Origin: Selenomonas sp. AE3005
Lineage (GTDB): Bacteria > Bacillota > Negativicutes > Selenomonadales > Selenomonadaceae
Assembly (NCBI RefSeq): GCF_905233635.1
Contig: NZ_CAJODG010000009.1
Coordinates: 1 to 52,675 of the forward strand
DNA length: 52,675 nt
Reading direction: 5' to 3'
Below are positions 34,078 to 43,284 of this stretch, piece after piece (the stretch's first letter is position 1; every line of letters begins with the position of its first letter). The translations under genes were made by a program, and so were the position numbers. A model generated the notes under the pieces. It made no database searches. It was not told the origin of the DNA and was given only the letters and a program-made list of their open reading frames with translations.

Positions 34078-35433
34078 TTGCAGATAAAAGTAGTGAAGGC
34101 CTCCTCCATGAAGGAAGCCATGGAACAAGTTAAAGAGGAGTTAGGCAGCGATGCCGTTATCCTGCATACAAAAAAATATCGTGAAGGCGGTATTATGGGC
34201 TATAAGGCCAAAGAAGTTGTGGAAGTGACTGCCGCTATTGAAGAGAGTAATGAGGACAGCCGGCTTAAAGCACGAGCCAAGCGCAGTCTGCTCCCTGATA
34301 ATGACAAGGGTGCCGGCAGCCACCTGGACGTGGTTTCCCCGGCCTCCCCGGTCATGCCGCATACAGTGCTGAATCAGTACAAGACAAACGGCACGGAAAC
34401 GGGCGTACGCATGGCGGAGGCGCCGATAGCAGCGCCCAGTTTCCAGCCGTTAATGCCCGAGAAGCAGAACTTAGTTACCGCAGTAGAACAACCAAAGGAA
34501 GATGCAGAAGTGATGTCAGCAACGGAAGTTTCCCCGGCAGTACAGCCGATGGCTGTGACTTCAAATCCTGAAGATGCTGAAAAGATTCAAAAGCTGGAGG
34601 CCGAACTGGCGCAGATGAAAACTTTGCTGACGCAGGTTATGAGCAAAGACCAGCCGCAGGATGAAGTATCCTTGCAGGAGGCCCTGCGCCGTCAGGAAGT
34701 CGATGAGGATATTCTTAAAGACATGGCGGCTCGAACCGCCGCCGGCGACATGCTGATGGATTGCCTCGATAAACGGGCTCCGGAGGTATTGGCTGAGTAT
34801 CTCGCAGGCAAGATGAACTTTGCTGAGGGGATTACGCTAAACAAGCACGGTGTACGGATTGTGGCACTTATTGGTGCTACTGGTGTCGGCAAAACCACAA
34901 CGCTGGCCAAGATTGCAGCGCGTTTTGTCCTGGAGAAAAATATCCGGGCCGCCCTGATTACTGCCGATACCTATCGTATTTCGGCGGTGGAGCAGCTGAA
35001 AACCTATTCTGATATCATCGGCCTGCCACTGGAGATAGTCTACTCTCCTGATGAACTTAAGGTGGCTATTCACAGGCACAGGGATAAGGACCTGATCCTT
35101 ATTGATACAGCTGGCCGCAGTCAGCATAACGAGTATCAGATGAAGGAATTACAGGATTTCCTGGCCGTGGATTCCCGTATTGAAAAACATCTCGTTATGA
35201 GTGCTACGACCAAGAACCGCGATGTCGCTGATATTCTGGATAAGTTCTCGGTTTGCAATCCGAGCCGGGTGATTTTCACGAAAACGGATGAAACCAGCAG
35301 CCTGGGAATGATTGTAAATCTTTTGGCCGATAAGGATATTGCCCTGTCTTTTATGACGAATGGGCAGAGTGTCCCTGATGATATTGTTCCGGCCACTGCC
35401 GATAAACTAGCTGCATTACTGTTGAGGGAATAA
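34078..35433 (+). CDS. flhF: Flagellar placement GTPase FlhF
   Basis: This 451-residue protein is FlhF, the SRP-family GTPase that sets flagellar position and number. The N-terminal B domain starts MQIKVVKASSMKEAMEQVKE and continues into a low-complexity linker. The NG domain has GATGVGKTTTLAKIAARF near residue 266, LITADTYRISAVEQLKTY, LILIDTAGRSQHN and IFTKTDETSSLGM. The TTG start at 34078 is one base after flhA. FlhG, its GTPase activator, follows after one base. Confidence 0.96.
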   Translation: MQIKVVKASSMKEAMEQVKEELGSDAVILHTKKYREGGIMGYKAKEVVEVTAAIEESNEDSRLKARAKRSLLPDNDKGAGSHLDVVSPASPVMPHTVLNQYKTNGTETGVRMAEAPIAAPSFQPLMPEKQNLVTAVEQPKEDAEVMSATEVSPAVQPMAVTSNPEDAEKIQKLEAELAQMKTLLTQVMSKDQPQDEVSLQEALRRQEVDEDILKDMAARTAAGDMLMDCLDKRAPEVLAEYLAGKMNFAEGITLNKHGVRIVALIGATGVGKTTTLAKIAARFVLEKNIRAALITADTYRISAVEQLKTYSDIIGLPLEIVYSPDELKVAIHRHRDKDLILIDTAGRSQHNEYQMKELQDFLAVDSRIEKHLVMSATTKNRDVADILDKFSVCNPSRVIFTKTDETSSLGMIVNLLADKDIALSFMTNGQSVPDDIVPATADKLAALLLRE

Positions 35434-35434
35434 T

Positions 35435-36334
35435 ATGCAAGACCAGGCAGCAAGACTGCGTCAATTAGTAGACAAAACAGAATATGAACCCCAGGCACCG
35501 GTGGAGACCAACAAGCCATCGCTGTCGGCATTGGGGCCCAGAGTCATTGCTATTACCAGCGGTAAGGGCGGCGTAGGCAAGACCAATATAACTGTAAATC
35601 TGGCGATTGCCTTAGGCATGACTGGTCAACGGGTACTGGTTATCGATGCTGACCTTGGTATGGCCAACGTGGATGTTGTCCTTGGGAGCATGAGTAAAAA
35701 GCACCTGTTGAATCTGCTCGAAAAAGATGTTCAGCTGCAGGATGTCCTGATAAAAGGACCCTATGGCGTGAATTACATTTCCGGCGGTTCCGGTATTGAA
35801 AAGGCGGCGGACTTCACTTATGAAGAACGGCAGCGCCTGATGCAAAAGCTCAATGGCTGCGGCCAGATGGCCGATATCATTCTCATTGATACCGGTGCCG
35901 GTCTGGGAAAAAATGTCATGGACTTTATTCTCGCGGCTGATGAGGTGCTGCTGATAACCACACCGGAACCGACAGCACTGACCGATGCGTATGCGGTGCT
36001 TAAGGCCTATAGCATGTACGCCGCCAATAAGAATATAAAGCTGGTAGTCAACAGAGTTTATGATGAAGTGGAAAGCCGGGAAGTCGTTGCTAAATTACAG
36101 CAGACGTCCACTCGCTTTTTGAATATGCCGATTGATTGTTTGGGCTACGTCTTTGAGGACAGTGCAGTTATGAAGTCGGTACGCCAGCAGCAGCCGTTCT
36201 TAGCTGCCCAGCCTGCCAGTGTAGCCTCACGCTGCATACAGGGATTGGCTAATAGTATCCTGTATGGCAGTAAAATGACTGTTAAACGTGGCTGGAAAGG
36301 ATTTTTGCGACAAATTTTTAATTTTTCGCGCTAA
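35435..36334 (+). CDS. flhG: MinD-type flagellar number ATPase FlhG
   Basis: This 299-residue ATPase is FlhG (YlxH/FleN), which counteracts FlhF. The deviant Walker A is SGKGGVGKTNITVNLAIALG at about residues 42-61, followed by VLVIDADLGMANVDVVLG and IILIDTGAGLGKNVMDFILA. The N-terminal 20 residues (DQAARLRQLVDK) form the short helix that activates FlhF in the Bacillus system. Tight spacing with flhF is typical. A basic C-terminus could mediate membrane binding. Confidence 0.95.
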   Translation: MQDQAARLRQLVDKTEYEPQAPVETNKPSLSALGPRVIAITSGKGGVGKTNITVNLAIALGMTGQRVLVIDADLGMANVDVVLGSMSKKHLLNLLEKDVQLQDVLIKGPYGVNYISGGSGIEKAADFTYEERQRLMQKLNGCGQMADIILIDTGAGLGKNVMDFILAADEVLLITTPEPTALTDAYAVLKAYSMYAANKNIKLVVNRVYDEVESREVVAKLQQTSTRFLNMPIDCLGYVFEDSAVMKSVRQQQPFLAAQPASVASRCIQGLANSILYGSKMTVKRGWKGFLRQIFNFSR

Positions 36335-36352
36335 ACATGGAGGAACTTGTTT

Positions 36353-37036
36353 ATGACGGGCGAATTAGTAAAAGCAGAAGAAATCTTAAAACTTGGTCAA
36401 CGCGTCGAATTCTATGTAGATGCCGACGATACGCGCTATGCCAGCCGTATCGAAGATATCACTGATGATGGCCTGGAAGTGGCGATGCCCATAAGCAGCA
36501 AGCATGTGCCTGTCATCCCCGTTATCAATGAAAAAATTTACGGTGTAGCTATTGGCAATCAGTGCCACTATCGTTTCTTTACGGTGTTTAAGGGTATCGG
36601 CCGCAAGGATGACCGTATTCCCATTTGGCATCTGACCATGCCCAAGACCGTGGAGCGGTTTCAGAACCGTCAATTTGTAAGGGTGAGGGTCAATATGACC
36701 GCCACCATCAGAATTGTCGATGAGGATGGTACCATCAATGATGCCGAAACTGTCCCCGTGGTGGATTTGAGCGGCAGCGGTATCTGTTTTTCCTTAAACC
36801 GTGAAGTACCGAAGACAGCGAAGGTCGGTCTGGAGCTGTCAGGTATTCCCGAAGCCGGGCATATTGATGTGATGTGTCGGGTGGCGCATGTAGCACCGGT
36901 GGAGCGCAGTGACGGTTCTGTTATTTATCATGTGGGGGCTGCATTCCAGCATTTGCCCCGGGCAACCAGTAACAAAATCGTCCGGTATCTGTTCGCTATA
37001 CAGCGTGCCAATATTGCCAAAGGTATCAAAGAGTAA
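36353..37036 (+). CDS. PilZ-domain flagellar brake protein (YcgR/YpfB-like)
   Basis: This protein of about 227 residues has an N-terminal YcgR-like domain (about 1-100) and a C-terminal PilZ domain (about 101-215). The c-di-GMP-binding motifs are intact: RQFVR (RxxxR) near residue 108 and DLSGSG (D/NxSxxG) near 139. Family members bind c-di-GMP and slow or stop the flagellar motor. It sits between flhG and cheB, so it is likely co-expressed with chemotaxis genes. The ATG at 36353 follows GGAGGA; a TTG at 36347 overlaps that region. Confidence 0.88.
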   Translation: MTGELVKAEEILKLGQRVEFYVDADDTRYASRIEDITDDGLEVAMPISSKHVPVIPVINEKIYGVAIGNQCHYRFFTVFKGIGRKDDRIPIWHLTMPKTVERFQNRQFVRVRVNMTATIRIVDEDGTINDAETVPVVDLSGSGICFSLNREVPKTAKVGLELSGIPEAGHIDVMCRVAHVAPVERSDGSVIYHVGAAFQHLPRATSNKIVRYLFAIQRANIAKGIKE

Positions 37037-37091
37037 GTAAAAGTAAGTTAATGGGATAAGGAAACGTGGCCGGATAAAAGAGGTGAGCGGG

Positions 37092-38327
37092 ATGATACGT
37101 GTCGTGATTGCCGATGACTCAGCATTCATGCGTAAAGTTCTGACGGATTTATTTACAAAACAGCCTGATTTTGAGGTGGCAGCTACAGCTGCCAACGGTA
37201 AGGAAGCCATTGACAAGGTGGTTGAATTGCAGCCTGATCTGGTGACAATGGATGTAAATATGCCTGTAATGGATGGACTGAATGCCTTGGCCGTCATCAT
37301 GGAAAAGAGGCCAACCCCGGTGGTGATGCTCAGCAGCCTCACACAGCAGGGGACAGAGGCTACTGTGCGTGCCCTGAGTCTGGGGGCGGTGGACTTTGTC
37401 AGTAAAGCTGGTGGCAGCATATCGAAATTGGATGCCATCGAAGATGAATTGTTAGAAAAGTGCCGCAATGCTGCCAAAGCCAGAGTGCGCAAGATGACAT
37501 ATGTTCCGCAAAAGAAAATCACCATGGAAACTACTGCGGCCAGCAAGCCGGCGCCACCGGTGATGAAACGGGTGGAACTGCCGGTGCGGCAGGGGCTGAA
37601 ACTGGGCGGAACAGCAACGCCGCCAACTCCGCAAAAGGAACAGCCGGCAGGCTTTGGCATCCGGCGCAACAATCCGCTTTTGCAGGTTCGGGGACGTCCC
37701 CAGCCGCCAGCACCGAATAAGGTAACGCCAGTGGTGATGGGCAGTACCGGTAATGGTGCCAATAAATTGGTGGCTATCGGGACTTCTACTGGCGGCCCAC
37801 AGGCTCTGCAGCAGGTTATAACACGCCTGCCGGCTGATTTGCCCTGTGGTGTAGTCGTAGTTCAGCACATGCCGGCAGGTTTTACCAAGGCATTAGCTGA
37901 CAGGCTGGATACCATCTCACAGGTTTCCGTGAAAGAAGCCGAAGATGGTGATGTGATTCAGCCGGGTCATGTATATATAGCTCCAGGCAGTCATCATTTA
38001 AAGGTAAGAGACGATGGTGGCAGCCGAAAAATAACACTTAATCAGGACCCACCTGTAGGTAATCACCGGCCAGCAGTAAATGTCATGTATGACTCAGTGG
38101 CTCCTATAGGCAAGAACCTGGTGGCAGTCATCATGACGGGCATGGGCTGTGATGGCTGTGAAGGGATGAAAAAAATCAAGGCCTCCGGCGGTTACAGCAT
38201 CGCTCAGGATGAGCCCACATGCGTAGTCTACGGTATGCCAAAAGCTGTTGTGGATGCGGGACTTGCTGATGAAGTAAAACCCATCGAAAGCATAGCTCAG
38301 GCAATCGTGGAGGCTGTAAAGAGATAA
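37092..38327 (+). CDS. cheB: Chemotaxis protein-glutamate methylesterase CheB
   Basis: This protein of about 411 residues is CheB, which removes methyl groups from chemoreceptors. The receiver domain (about 1-120) has IADDSAF and phospho-acceptor Asp54 in VTMDVNMPVMDG. A Pro/Ala-rich linker (about 140-215) leads to the methylesterase domain with catalytic Ser in GTSTGGPQAL, His in VVVQHMPAGF and Asp in MTGMGCDGCEGM. The linker is longer than usual. A GTG at 37083 is an alternative start. No cheR is seen in the window. Confidence 0.96.
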   Translation: MIRVVIADDSAFMRKVLTDLFTKQPDFEVAATAANGKEAIDKVVELQPDLVTMDVNMPVMDGLNALAVIMEKRPTPVVMLSSLTQQGTEATVRALSLGAVDFVSKAGGSISKLDAIEDELLEKCRNAAKARVRKMTYVPQKKITMETTAASKPAPPVMKRVELPVRQGLKLGGTATPPTPQKEQPAGFGIRRNNPLLQVRGRPQPPAPNKVTPVVMGSTGNGANKLVAIGTSTGGPQALQQVITRLPADLPCGVVVVQHMPAGFTKALADRLDTISQVSVKEAEDGDVIQPGHVYIAPGSHHLKVRDDGGSRKITLNQDPPVGNHRPAVNVMYDSVAPIGKNLVAVIMTGMGCDGCEGMKKIKASGGYSIAQDEPTCVVYGMPKAVVDAGLADEVKPIESIAQAIVEAVKR

Positions 38328-38350
38328 ATAAGGATATAGGGGGAATACAA

Positions 38351-40435
38351 ATGGATACCAATCAGTATATGGACATGTTTTTGGATGAATCCCACGAACA
38401 TTTACAGTCTTTGAACGAAGGCCTGTTAAGTTTGGAGGAGAATTCCGAGGATTTATCAGTCGTAAATGATATCTTCCGTAATGCACATACATTAAAAGGT
38501 ATGTCAGCAACTATGGGATATAATAAGATTGCTGAACTTACACATGAAATGGAAGATGTACTGGATCTTATCCGTAAGGAACAGTTGAAACTGAATGAAG
38601 ATATTATTGATACCCTCTTTAAATGCCTGGATTCTCTGGAGCAGATGGTAGACAGCGTAGCTAATGGCGAGTCTGAAGATGTTGTAGACGTTAGTGACCT
38701 CGTAACTAAGCTCAGTTCCATTTCCAAGGGCGAACCGGCCCCGGCTGCTGCCCCGGCGGCACCGGCAGCTGGCGAGGCTCCGGCTGCAGCTCCAGCTGCG
38801 GACGCAGCTGCACAGGCACCGGCTATTGAGCTTACCGATACGGAAAAGGATATGCTGCGTCAGGCCAAAGAAGGCGGCATGATTGGCGTACATATTCAGG
38901 TAACCCTGGCGGAAACCTGTCTCCTGAAATCAGCTCGCTCTTACATGGTTATGAATGCGCTGGACGAGCTGGGTGATGTGATAAAATCCGTTCCGCCTGC
39001 TGAAGATTTGGAACAGGAGAAATTTGAACACAGCTTTGATATCCTGATGGTGACCGGTTCTGATAAAAAGGCCGTGGAAGATTCCTTAAGCACCATTTCG
39101 GAAATTGAAAAAATTGTGGTTGAGGTTGTAGACCCGGATAAACCCATTGCCGCAGCTCCGGCTCCAGCCGCAGCACCAGCCCCGGCACCTGCTCCGGCTG
39201 CTGCAGCCCCGGCACCCAAACCAGCACCGAAACCTGCCGCCAAACCGGCGGCAAAACCGGCCGCCGCTTCCCAGAAGAAGGGACATCAGAGCCAGTCCGT
39301 TCGTGTAGATATCGATAAACTGGATACACTGATGAACCTCATGGGCGAGCTGGTTATCAACAAGGTACGCCTGGAGCAGATTGGTCAGGCACATCGCCTC
39401 GGTGAACTCACTGAGACACTTGAACAGATGGACCGTGTAACCACCGATTTGCAGAACATCGTCATGAAGGTCCGCATGGTGCCGGTCAGCGCAGTCTTCA
39501 ACCGCTTCCCACGTATGGTGCGCGACGTATCCAAAGAACTGAATAAAGAGATAAACCTGACCATCGAAGGTGAGGAAACAGAACTCGACCGTACCGTTAT
39601 CGATGAAATCGGCGATCCGATTATGCACCTGTTGCGTAACTCTTTGGACCACGGTGTTGAACATCCTGATGACCGTGAAGCCAAGGGCAAACCCCGTACC
39701 GGTGAAGTCGGACTTATCGCCCGTCATGAAGGCAACAACGTCGTCATCATGGTAACAGATGACGGCAGTGGCATTGATGCCAACAAGATTCGCAAAAAGG
39801 CCATTGAAAAGGGCATGATTTCTCAGGAAGAGGCCGAGAAACTGGATGATGCCGATGCAGTCCGCTTAATCTTCCTGCCGGGCTTCTCCACCGCCGAGCA
39901 GATTACGGATATTTCCGGGCGCGGCGTAGGCATGGACGTTGTCCGCAGCAAGATTGAATCCCTGTCCGGTCATGTAGATGTTGAGACCAAGATTGACGAA
40001 GGATCGGTATTTAAGATTAAACTGCCGCTGACGCTGGCCATCATTCAGGCTATGCTGGTCAAGGTGCAGGAAGAAATCTATGCTATCCCGTTAGGCTCCA
40101 TCGACAGCACGATCAATATCCAGCCCACGGATATCAAGACTGTGCGCAACCGTGAAGTCATCGTGCTGCGCGGCGAGATTATACCGATTATCCGCATGGA
40201 AGAAACCTTGCAGGTACCGCATGTGAAAGATTCTGATGAAATTTTCGTTGTGGTTGTACATGCCGGCGAAGCCAAAGCTGGTATCGTAGTCGACAACCTT
40301 ATCGGTCAGCAGGAAATCGTAATCAAGACGCTGGGCAACCTGTTCACGGGTCTTAAGATGTTCTCCGGCGCAACGGTTCTCGGCGATGGCCGTGTAGCGT
40401 TGATTCTCGATGTAGCTACGATAATGCAGCAGTAA
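38351..40435 (+). CDS. cheA: Chemotaxis histidine kinase CheA
   Basis: This 694-residue kinase is CheA. The HPt domain has the phosphorylated His46 in NAHTLKGMSATMGY. An Ala/Pro linker, the CheY/CheB-binding P2 domain (about 175-260) and a second Ala/Pro/Lys linker (about 262-310) follow. The dimerisation helices, the ATPase domain with HLLRNSLDHGVEHP, DDGSGID and GRGVGMDVV, and the C-terminal CheW-like domain (about 555-690) complete it. The two Ala/Pro linkers are long. The ATG at 38351 follows ATAGGGGGAA. Its partners cheW, cheC and cheD follow directly. Confidence 0.97.
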   Translation: MDTNQYMDMFLDESHEHLQSLNEGLLSLEENSEDLSVVNDIFRNAHTLKGMSATMGYNKIAELTHEMEDVLDLIRKEQLKLNEDIIDTLFKCLDSLEQMVDSVANGESEDVVDVSDLVTKLSSISKGEPAPAAAPAAPAAGEAPAAAPAADAAAQAPAIELTDTEKDMLRQAKEGGMIGVHIQVTLAETCLLKSARSYMVMNALDELGDVIKSVPPAEDLEQEKFEHSFDILMVTGSDKKAVEDSLSTISEIEKIVVEVVDPDKPIAAAPAPAAAPAPAPAPAAAAPAPKPAPKPAAKPAAKPAAASQKKGHQSQSVRVDIDKLDTLMNLMGELVINKVRLEQIGQAHRLGELTETLEQMDRVTTDLQNIVMKVRMVPVSAVFNRFPRMVRDVSKELNKEINLTIEGEETELDRTVIDEIGDPIMHLLRNSLDHGVEHPDDREAKGKPRTGEVGLIARHEGNNVVIMVTDDGSGIDANKIRKKAIEKGMISQEEAEKLDDADAVRLIFLPGFSTAEQITDISGRGVGMDVVRSKIESLSGHVDVETKIDEGSVFKIKLPLTLAIIQAMLVKVQEEIYAIPLGSIDSTINIQPTDIKTVRNREVIVLRGEIIPIIRMEETLQVPHVKDSDEIFVVVVHAGEAKAGIVVDNLIGQQEIVIKTLGNLFTGLKMFSGATVLGDGRVALILDVATIMQQ

Positions 40436-40450
40436 GAGGAGGCAGTAACG

Positions 40451-40912
40451 ATGGCAAACGAAGAAAACAAGCAAAATGATGAAGTGCAGGTAGTGGCCTT
40501 TAAGCTTCGCGACGAAGAATATGGCGTAAGCATTCTTAATGTCCAGGAAATCCGCAATATGACGGACATTACCCGTGTACCTTTTGCCGCTGACTTTATC
40601 AAGGGTGTCATTAACCTGCGCGGCTCGGTCTTGCCGGTTATCGACCTGAAGAAACGTCTGGGACTTGCGGAAACACCCTATACGGAAAATACCCGTATTG
40701 TGACGGTGACGGTGGACGAACTGCACGTAGGTATGCTGGTAGATGCTGTAACCGAGGTGCTCACAATCGGCAGCAAGACGGTGGATACCAAGAAGGCTAC
40801 CAATGACCGCAGCGGCTCCCGGTTCCTCAATGGTATCGGCAATGTTGACGGACGTTTGATTATCATGCTCAACTTAGAGGAAATTATAGGCGCTACTGGT
40901 GATGGGAAGTAA
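40451..40912 (+). CDS. cheW: Chemotaxis coupling protein CheW
   Basis: This 153-residue scaffold links receptors to CheA. It has the twin SH3-like fold with VVAFKLRDEEYGVSILNVQE, then FIKGVINLRGSVLPVIDLKK and the C-terminal GNVDGRLIIMLNLEEII. The ATG at 40451 follows AAGAGGAGGCAG. It is 15 bases downstream of cheA and 21 upstream of cheC. Nothing is unusual. Confidence 0.97.
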   Translation: MANEENKQNDEVQVVAFKLRDEEYGVSILNVQEIRNMTDITRVPFAADFIKGVINLRGSVLPVIDLKKRLGLAETPYTENTRIVTVTVDELHVGMLVDAVTEVLTIGSKTVDTKKATNDRSGSRFLNGIGNVDGRLIIMLNLEEIIGATGDGK

Positions 40913-40933
40913 CTTTAAAATGAGGTGTCGAAT

Positions 40934-41548
40934 ATGACCGATGAATTAAATCTTTCCGCCAATCAGCTTGACGCGTTGCGTGAGATTGGTAATGTTGGTG
41001 CGGGAAATTCGGCTACGGCTCTTTCCCAGGTCATCAATCGGAGAATTGATATGAACGTGCCCAAGGTTTCCATGGTACCGCTGGAAGCGGTACCTGACCT
41101 GGTGGGCGGCCCGGATGCGGTTGTGGTCGGGATATTCATGAGGGTTTATGGTAAGGCTCCCAGTAATATTCTGTTCCTGCTGCCGCAAAAATCGGCCTTT
41201 TATCTTGTTGATACCCTGATGGGCAAACCCCGCGGACAGACAACGAGTCTGGATTTCATGGATGAGTCAGCCCTGATGGAGATTGGCAACATACTTTCGG
41301 GCGCATACTTAAATGCTTTCTTTACCTTTACGCAGATTACCATGCTGCCCTCAATCCCGGCTTTGGCTATGGATATGGCCGGCGCACTCTTAAATGTCGT
41401 GCTGGCTCAGCTGGGACAGATGGGTGACAGGGCCCTGGTTATTGAAACGGAATTCCTGTCTGAGGATGATGGCATTAACGGCCAGTTCTTCCTTGTGCCG
41501 GATCCAGGTTCTTTGGAGACAATAATTCGTGCTGTAGGAGTTGAGTAA
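40934..41548 (+). CDS. cheC: CheY-phosphate phosphatase CheC
   Basis: This protein of about 204 residues is CheC, which dephosphorylates CheY-P and interacts with CheD. Two phosphatase helices with the E..N pattern are visible: ALREIGNVGAGNSATALSQV and ALMEIGNILSGAYLNAFFTF. A GTG at 40925 is an alternative start, but the ATG at 40934 is better placed after TGAGGTG. Its 3' end runs up to the cheD start, with the cheD ribosome binding site inside it. FliY is a second, motor-bound phosphatase in the same cluster. Confidence 0.95.
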   Translation: MTDELNLSANQLDALREIGNVGAGNSATALSQVINRRIDMNVPKVSMVPLEAVPDLVGGPDAVVVGIFMRVYGKAPSNILFLLPQKSAFYLVDTLMGKPRGQTTSLDFMDESALMEIGNILSGAYLNAFFTFTQITMLPSIPALAMDMAGALLNVVLAQLGQMGDRALVIETEFLSEDDGINGQFFLVPDPGSLETIIRAVGVE

Positions 41549-41549
41549 T

Positions 41550-42035
41550 ATGGCAGATCTTATCAGAGTCGGCATGGCCGATTATAAAGTTGGCTCTGCT
41601 CCATCAACAATCATCAGCTATGGCCTTGGATCCTGCATCGGGATTTCGCTTTATGACCCCCAGGCAAAAATCGGTGGGTTATTGCACATAATGCTTCCCG
41701 ATAGTACACAGGCTCGCCCGACAGAAAACCCGGCGAAGTTTGCGGATACAGGATTACCGCTGATGCTCAAGGACGTATTGGCACTGGGAGCTAACCGCGC
41801 CCGTTTAGTGGCCAAAATTGCCGGTGGAGCACAGATGTTTGCTTTTCAGAATGCTACCGATATCATGCGGGTTGGTACCCGTAATGCTGAGGCAGCCAAG
41901 AAGATACTCAAGGATTTGAATATCAAAATTATCGCCGAGGATACGGGCGGCACTTATGGGCGCACGGTATCCATCGACCTTAATGATGGTGTGTACAAGG
42001 TTAAGACCATTGATAAAGGCGAAAAAGAGATTTAA
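41550..42035 (+). CDS. cheD: Chemoreceptor glutamine deamidase CheD
   Basis: This protein of about 161 residues is CheD, which deamidates receptor glutamines and is regulated by CheC. The catalytic cysteine is in YGLGSCIGISLYD and the catalytic histidine in GGLLHIMLPDS. KIAGGAQMF and GTRNAEAAKKIL are further family motifs. The ATG at 41550 is nine bases after AGGAG at 41536-41540. A TTG at 41541 would overlap cheC. Confidence 0.95.
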   Translation: MADLIRVGMADYKVGSAPSTIISYGLGSCIGISLYDPQAKIGGLLHIMLPDSTQARPTENPAKFADTGLPLMLKDVLALGANRARLVAKIAGGAQMFAFQNATDIMRVGTRNAEAAKKILKDLNIKIIAEDTGGTYGRTVSIDLNDGVYKVKTIDKGEKEI

Positions 42036-42061
42036 TAATGTGATTAGTAGGTGAACAGACT

Positions 42062-42442
42062 TTGGCTAAGTTATATGCAGCTGTGGTATTCGCTTTTATC
42101 GCCGCCCTGGTTATCATCATAACGGGGATGTCGAGTGAGGCACGAGGAATAACGGTGTTTTTTCGCAGCGTTGTGGGCTTTATCAGCTCAGGTTTATGTG
42201 TCTATATCGTGTTAAGGATTCTAGCTGCCAATGATATTGTCGATTTCGATGATTTGTTAAGAATTCCTGACGTAGCCGAAGTAGAGAATGAGGGATTGGA
42301 GACGGAAGGCGAAGAGCCCCAGGAAACAGAAGGCAGCCCCGAACAGGATGCTGGCGAAGCGGATACGGAAAGTGAAGAAACTCAGTTCGAACCGCTGACC
42401 AGTGAAAATCTGACCAGAATGGAGTCGCCGGAACAAATGTAG
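42062..42442 (+). CDS. Small two-helix membrane protein of unknown function
   Basis: This 126-residue protein is not recognised. Two hydrophobic helices (about 4-21 and 34-55) are followed by a strongly acidic tail (about 60-126) dominated by Glu, with segments such as EGEEPQETEGSPEQDAGEAD. The TTG start at 42062 has TAGGTG upstream. It lies between cheD and fliA. By place it may act with the chemotaxis or sigma-28 system, but nothing in the sequence shows how. Confidence 0.7.
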   Translation: MAKLYAAVVFAFIAALVIIITGMSSEARGITVFFRSVVGFISSGLCVYIVLRILAANDIVDFDDLLRIPDVAEVENEGLETEGEEPQETEGSPEQDAGEADTESEETQFEPLTSENLTRMESPEQM

Positions 42443-42490
42443 TGCAGATTTTATGTTTTTTGATGGATGTATACGGGAGGAGGGCGTTCG

Positions 42491-43258
42491 GTGGATTCAT
42501 TGCTATTAGAAGATGAAGCGCCGGCTATAGATGTCGCTTCCCTGTGGCAAAGCTATCTTGCGAATAAAACTGTAGAGGCACGCAACCAGCTGGCTGAGTA
42601 TTATTTACCCCTGGTCAAGCTGGTTGCGGGGCGGCTTGCCATTAGCCTGCCGGCCCATGTAGACCGGGACGATTTATTATCCAGTGGTTTTTTCGGGTTG
42701 TTGGATGCCATTGAACGCTATGATATCGAGCGTAAGAACAAGTTTGAAACTTATGCAGGTATTCGGATTCGTGGTGCGATGCTTGATTACCTGCGGGCAA
42801 AGGATTGGCTGCCAGTGGCGATACGTCAGCGTATTCGCCGCTATGAGCAGGCCATGTTTGACCTGGAGAATAAATTGGGACGGCCAGCTACTGATGAAGA
42901 ATTGGCCACAGAACTAGAAGTTACAGTAAAAGAATTACAGGCACTGGAGAGTCAGCTAAGTGCTGCCACGGTTATACCGTTGGATGACTACTTACGGGCG
43001 GATTCACCACTGACTGGTGAACCAGGTCCCTCTGACCGCTTGGAAAAGGCCGAGACTAAGGAATTGCTTATGACGGCTATTGAGCGGTTGCCGGAAAAGG
43101 AAAAGAAAGTAGTGGCTCTTTACTATTATGAAGAAATGACTTTGAAAGAAATCAGCTTAGTCCTTAGTCTGTCAGAAGCGCGGATATCACAGCTCCATAC
43201 GAAGGCAATTTTTCGGATGCGCGGATATCTGGCCAGGATGAAGGCGAGCTTGGTATAA
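42491..43258 (+). CDS. fliA: Flagellar sigma factor sigma-28 (FliA/SigD)
   Basis: This protein of about 255 residues is the sigma factor for late flagellar and chemotaxis genes. Region 2 has LVKLVAGRLAISLPAHVDRD, then DLLSSGFFGLLDAIERYD and FETYAGIRIRGAMLDYLRAK. Region 3 contains RRYEQAMFDLENKLGRPATD. Region 4 has LPEKEKKVVALYYYEEMTLK and the HTH SLVLSLSEARISQLHTKA. The GTG at 42491 is seven bases after AGGAGG; an ATG at 42467 precedes that site and is unlikely. A candidate target promoter is in this window, before fliK. Confidence 0.95.
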   Translation: MDSLLLEDEAPAIDVASLWQSYLANKTVEARNQLAEYYLPLVKLVAGRLAISLPAHVDRDDLLSSGFFGLLDAIERYDIERKNKFETYAGIRIRGAMLDYLRAKDWLPVAIRQRIRRYEQAMFDLENKLGRPATDEELATELEVTVKELQALESQLSAATVIPLDDYLRADSPLTGEPGPSDRLEKAETKELLMTAIERLPEKEKKVVALYYYEEMTLKEISLVLSLSEARISQLHTKAIFRMRGYLARMKASLV

Positions 43259-43284
43259 GATATTCAGCCTAAGGGGGACACATC

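Noticed and set aside
35399..35412. GCCGATAA at the end of flhF as a second sigma-28 promoter for flhG
   Set aside because: The -10 match is perfect but no TAAA-like -35 lies 14-16 bases upstream, and the bases are explained by conserved flhF coding sequence.
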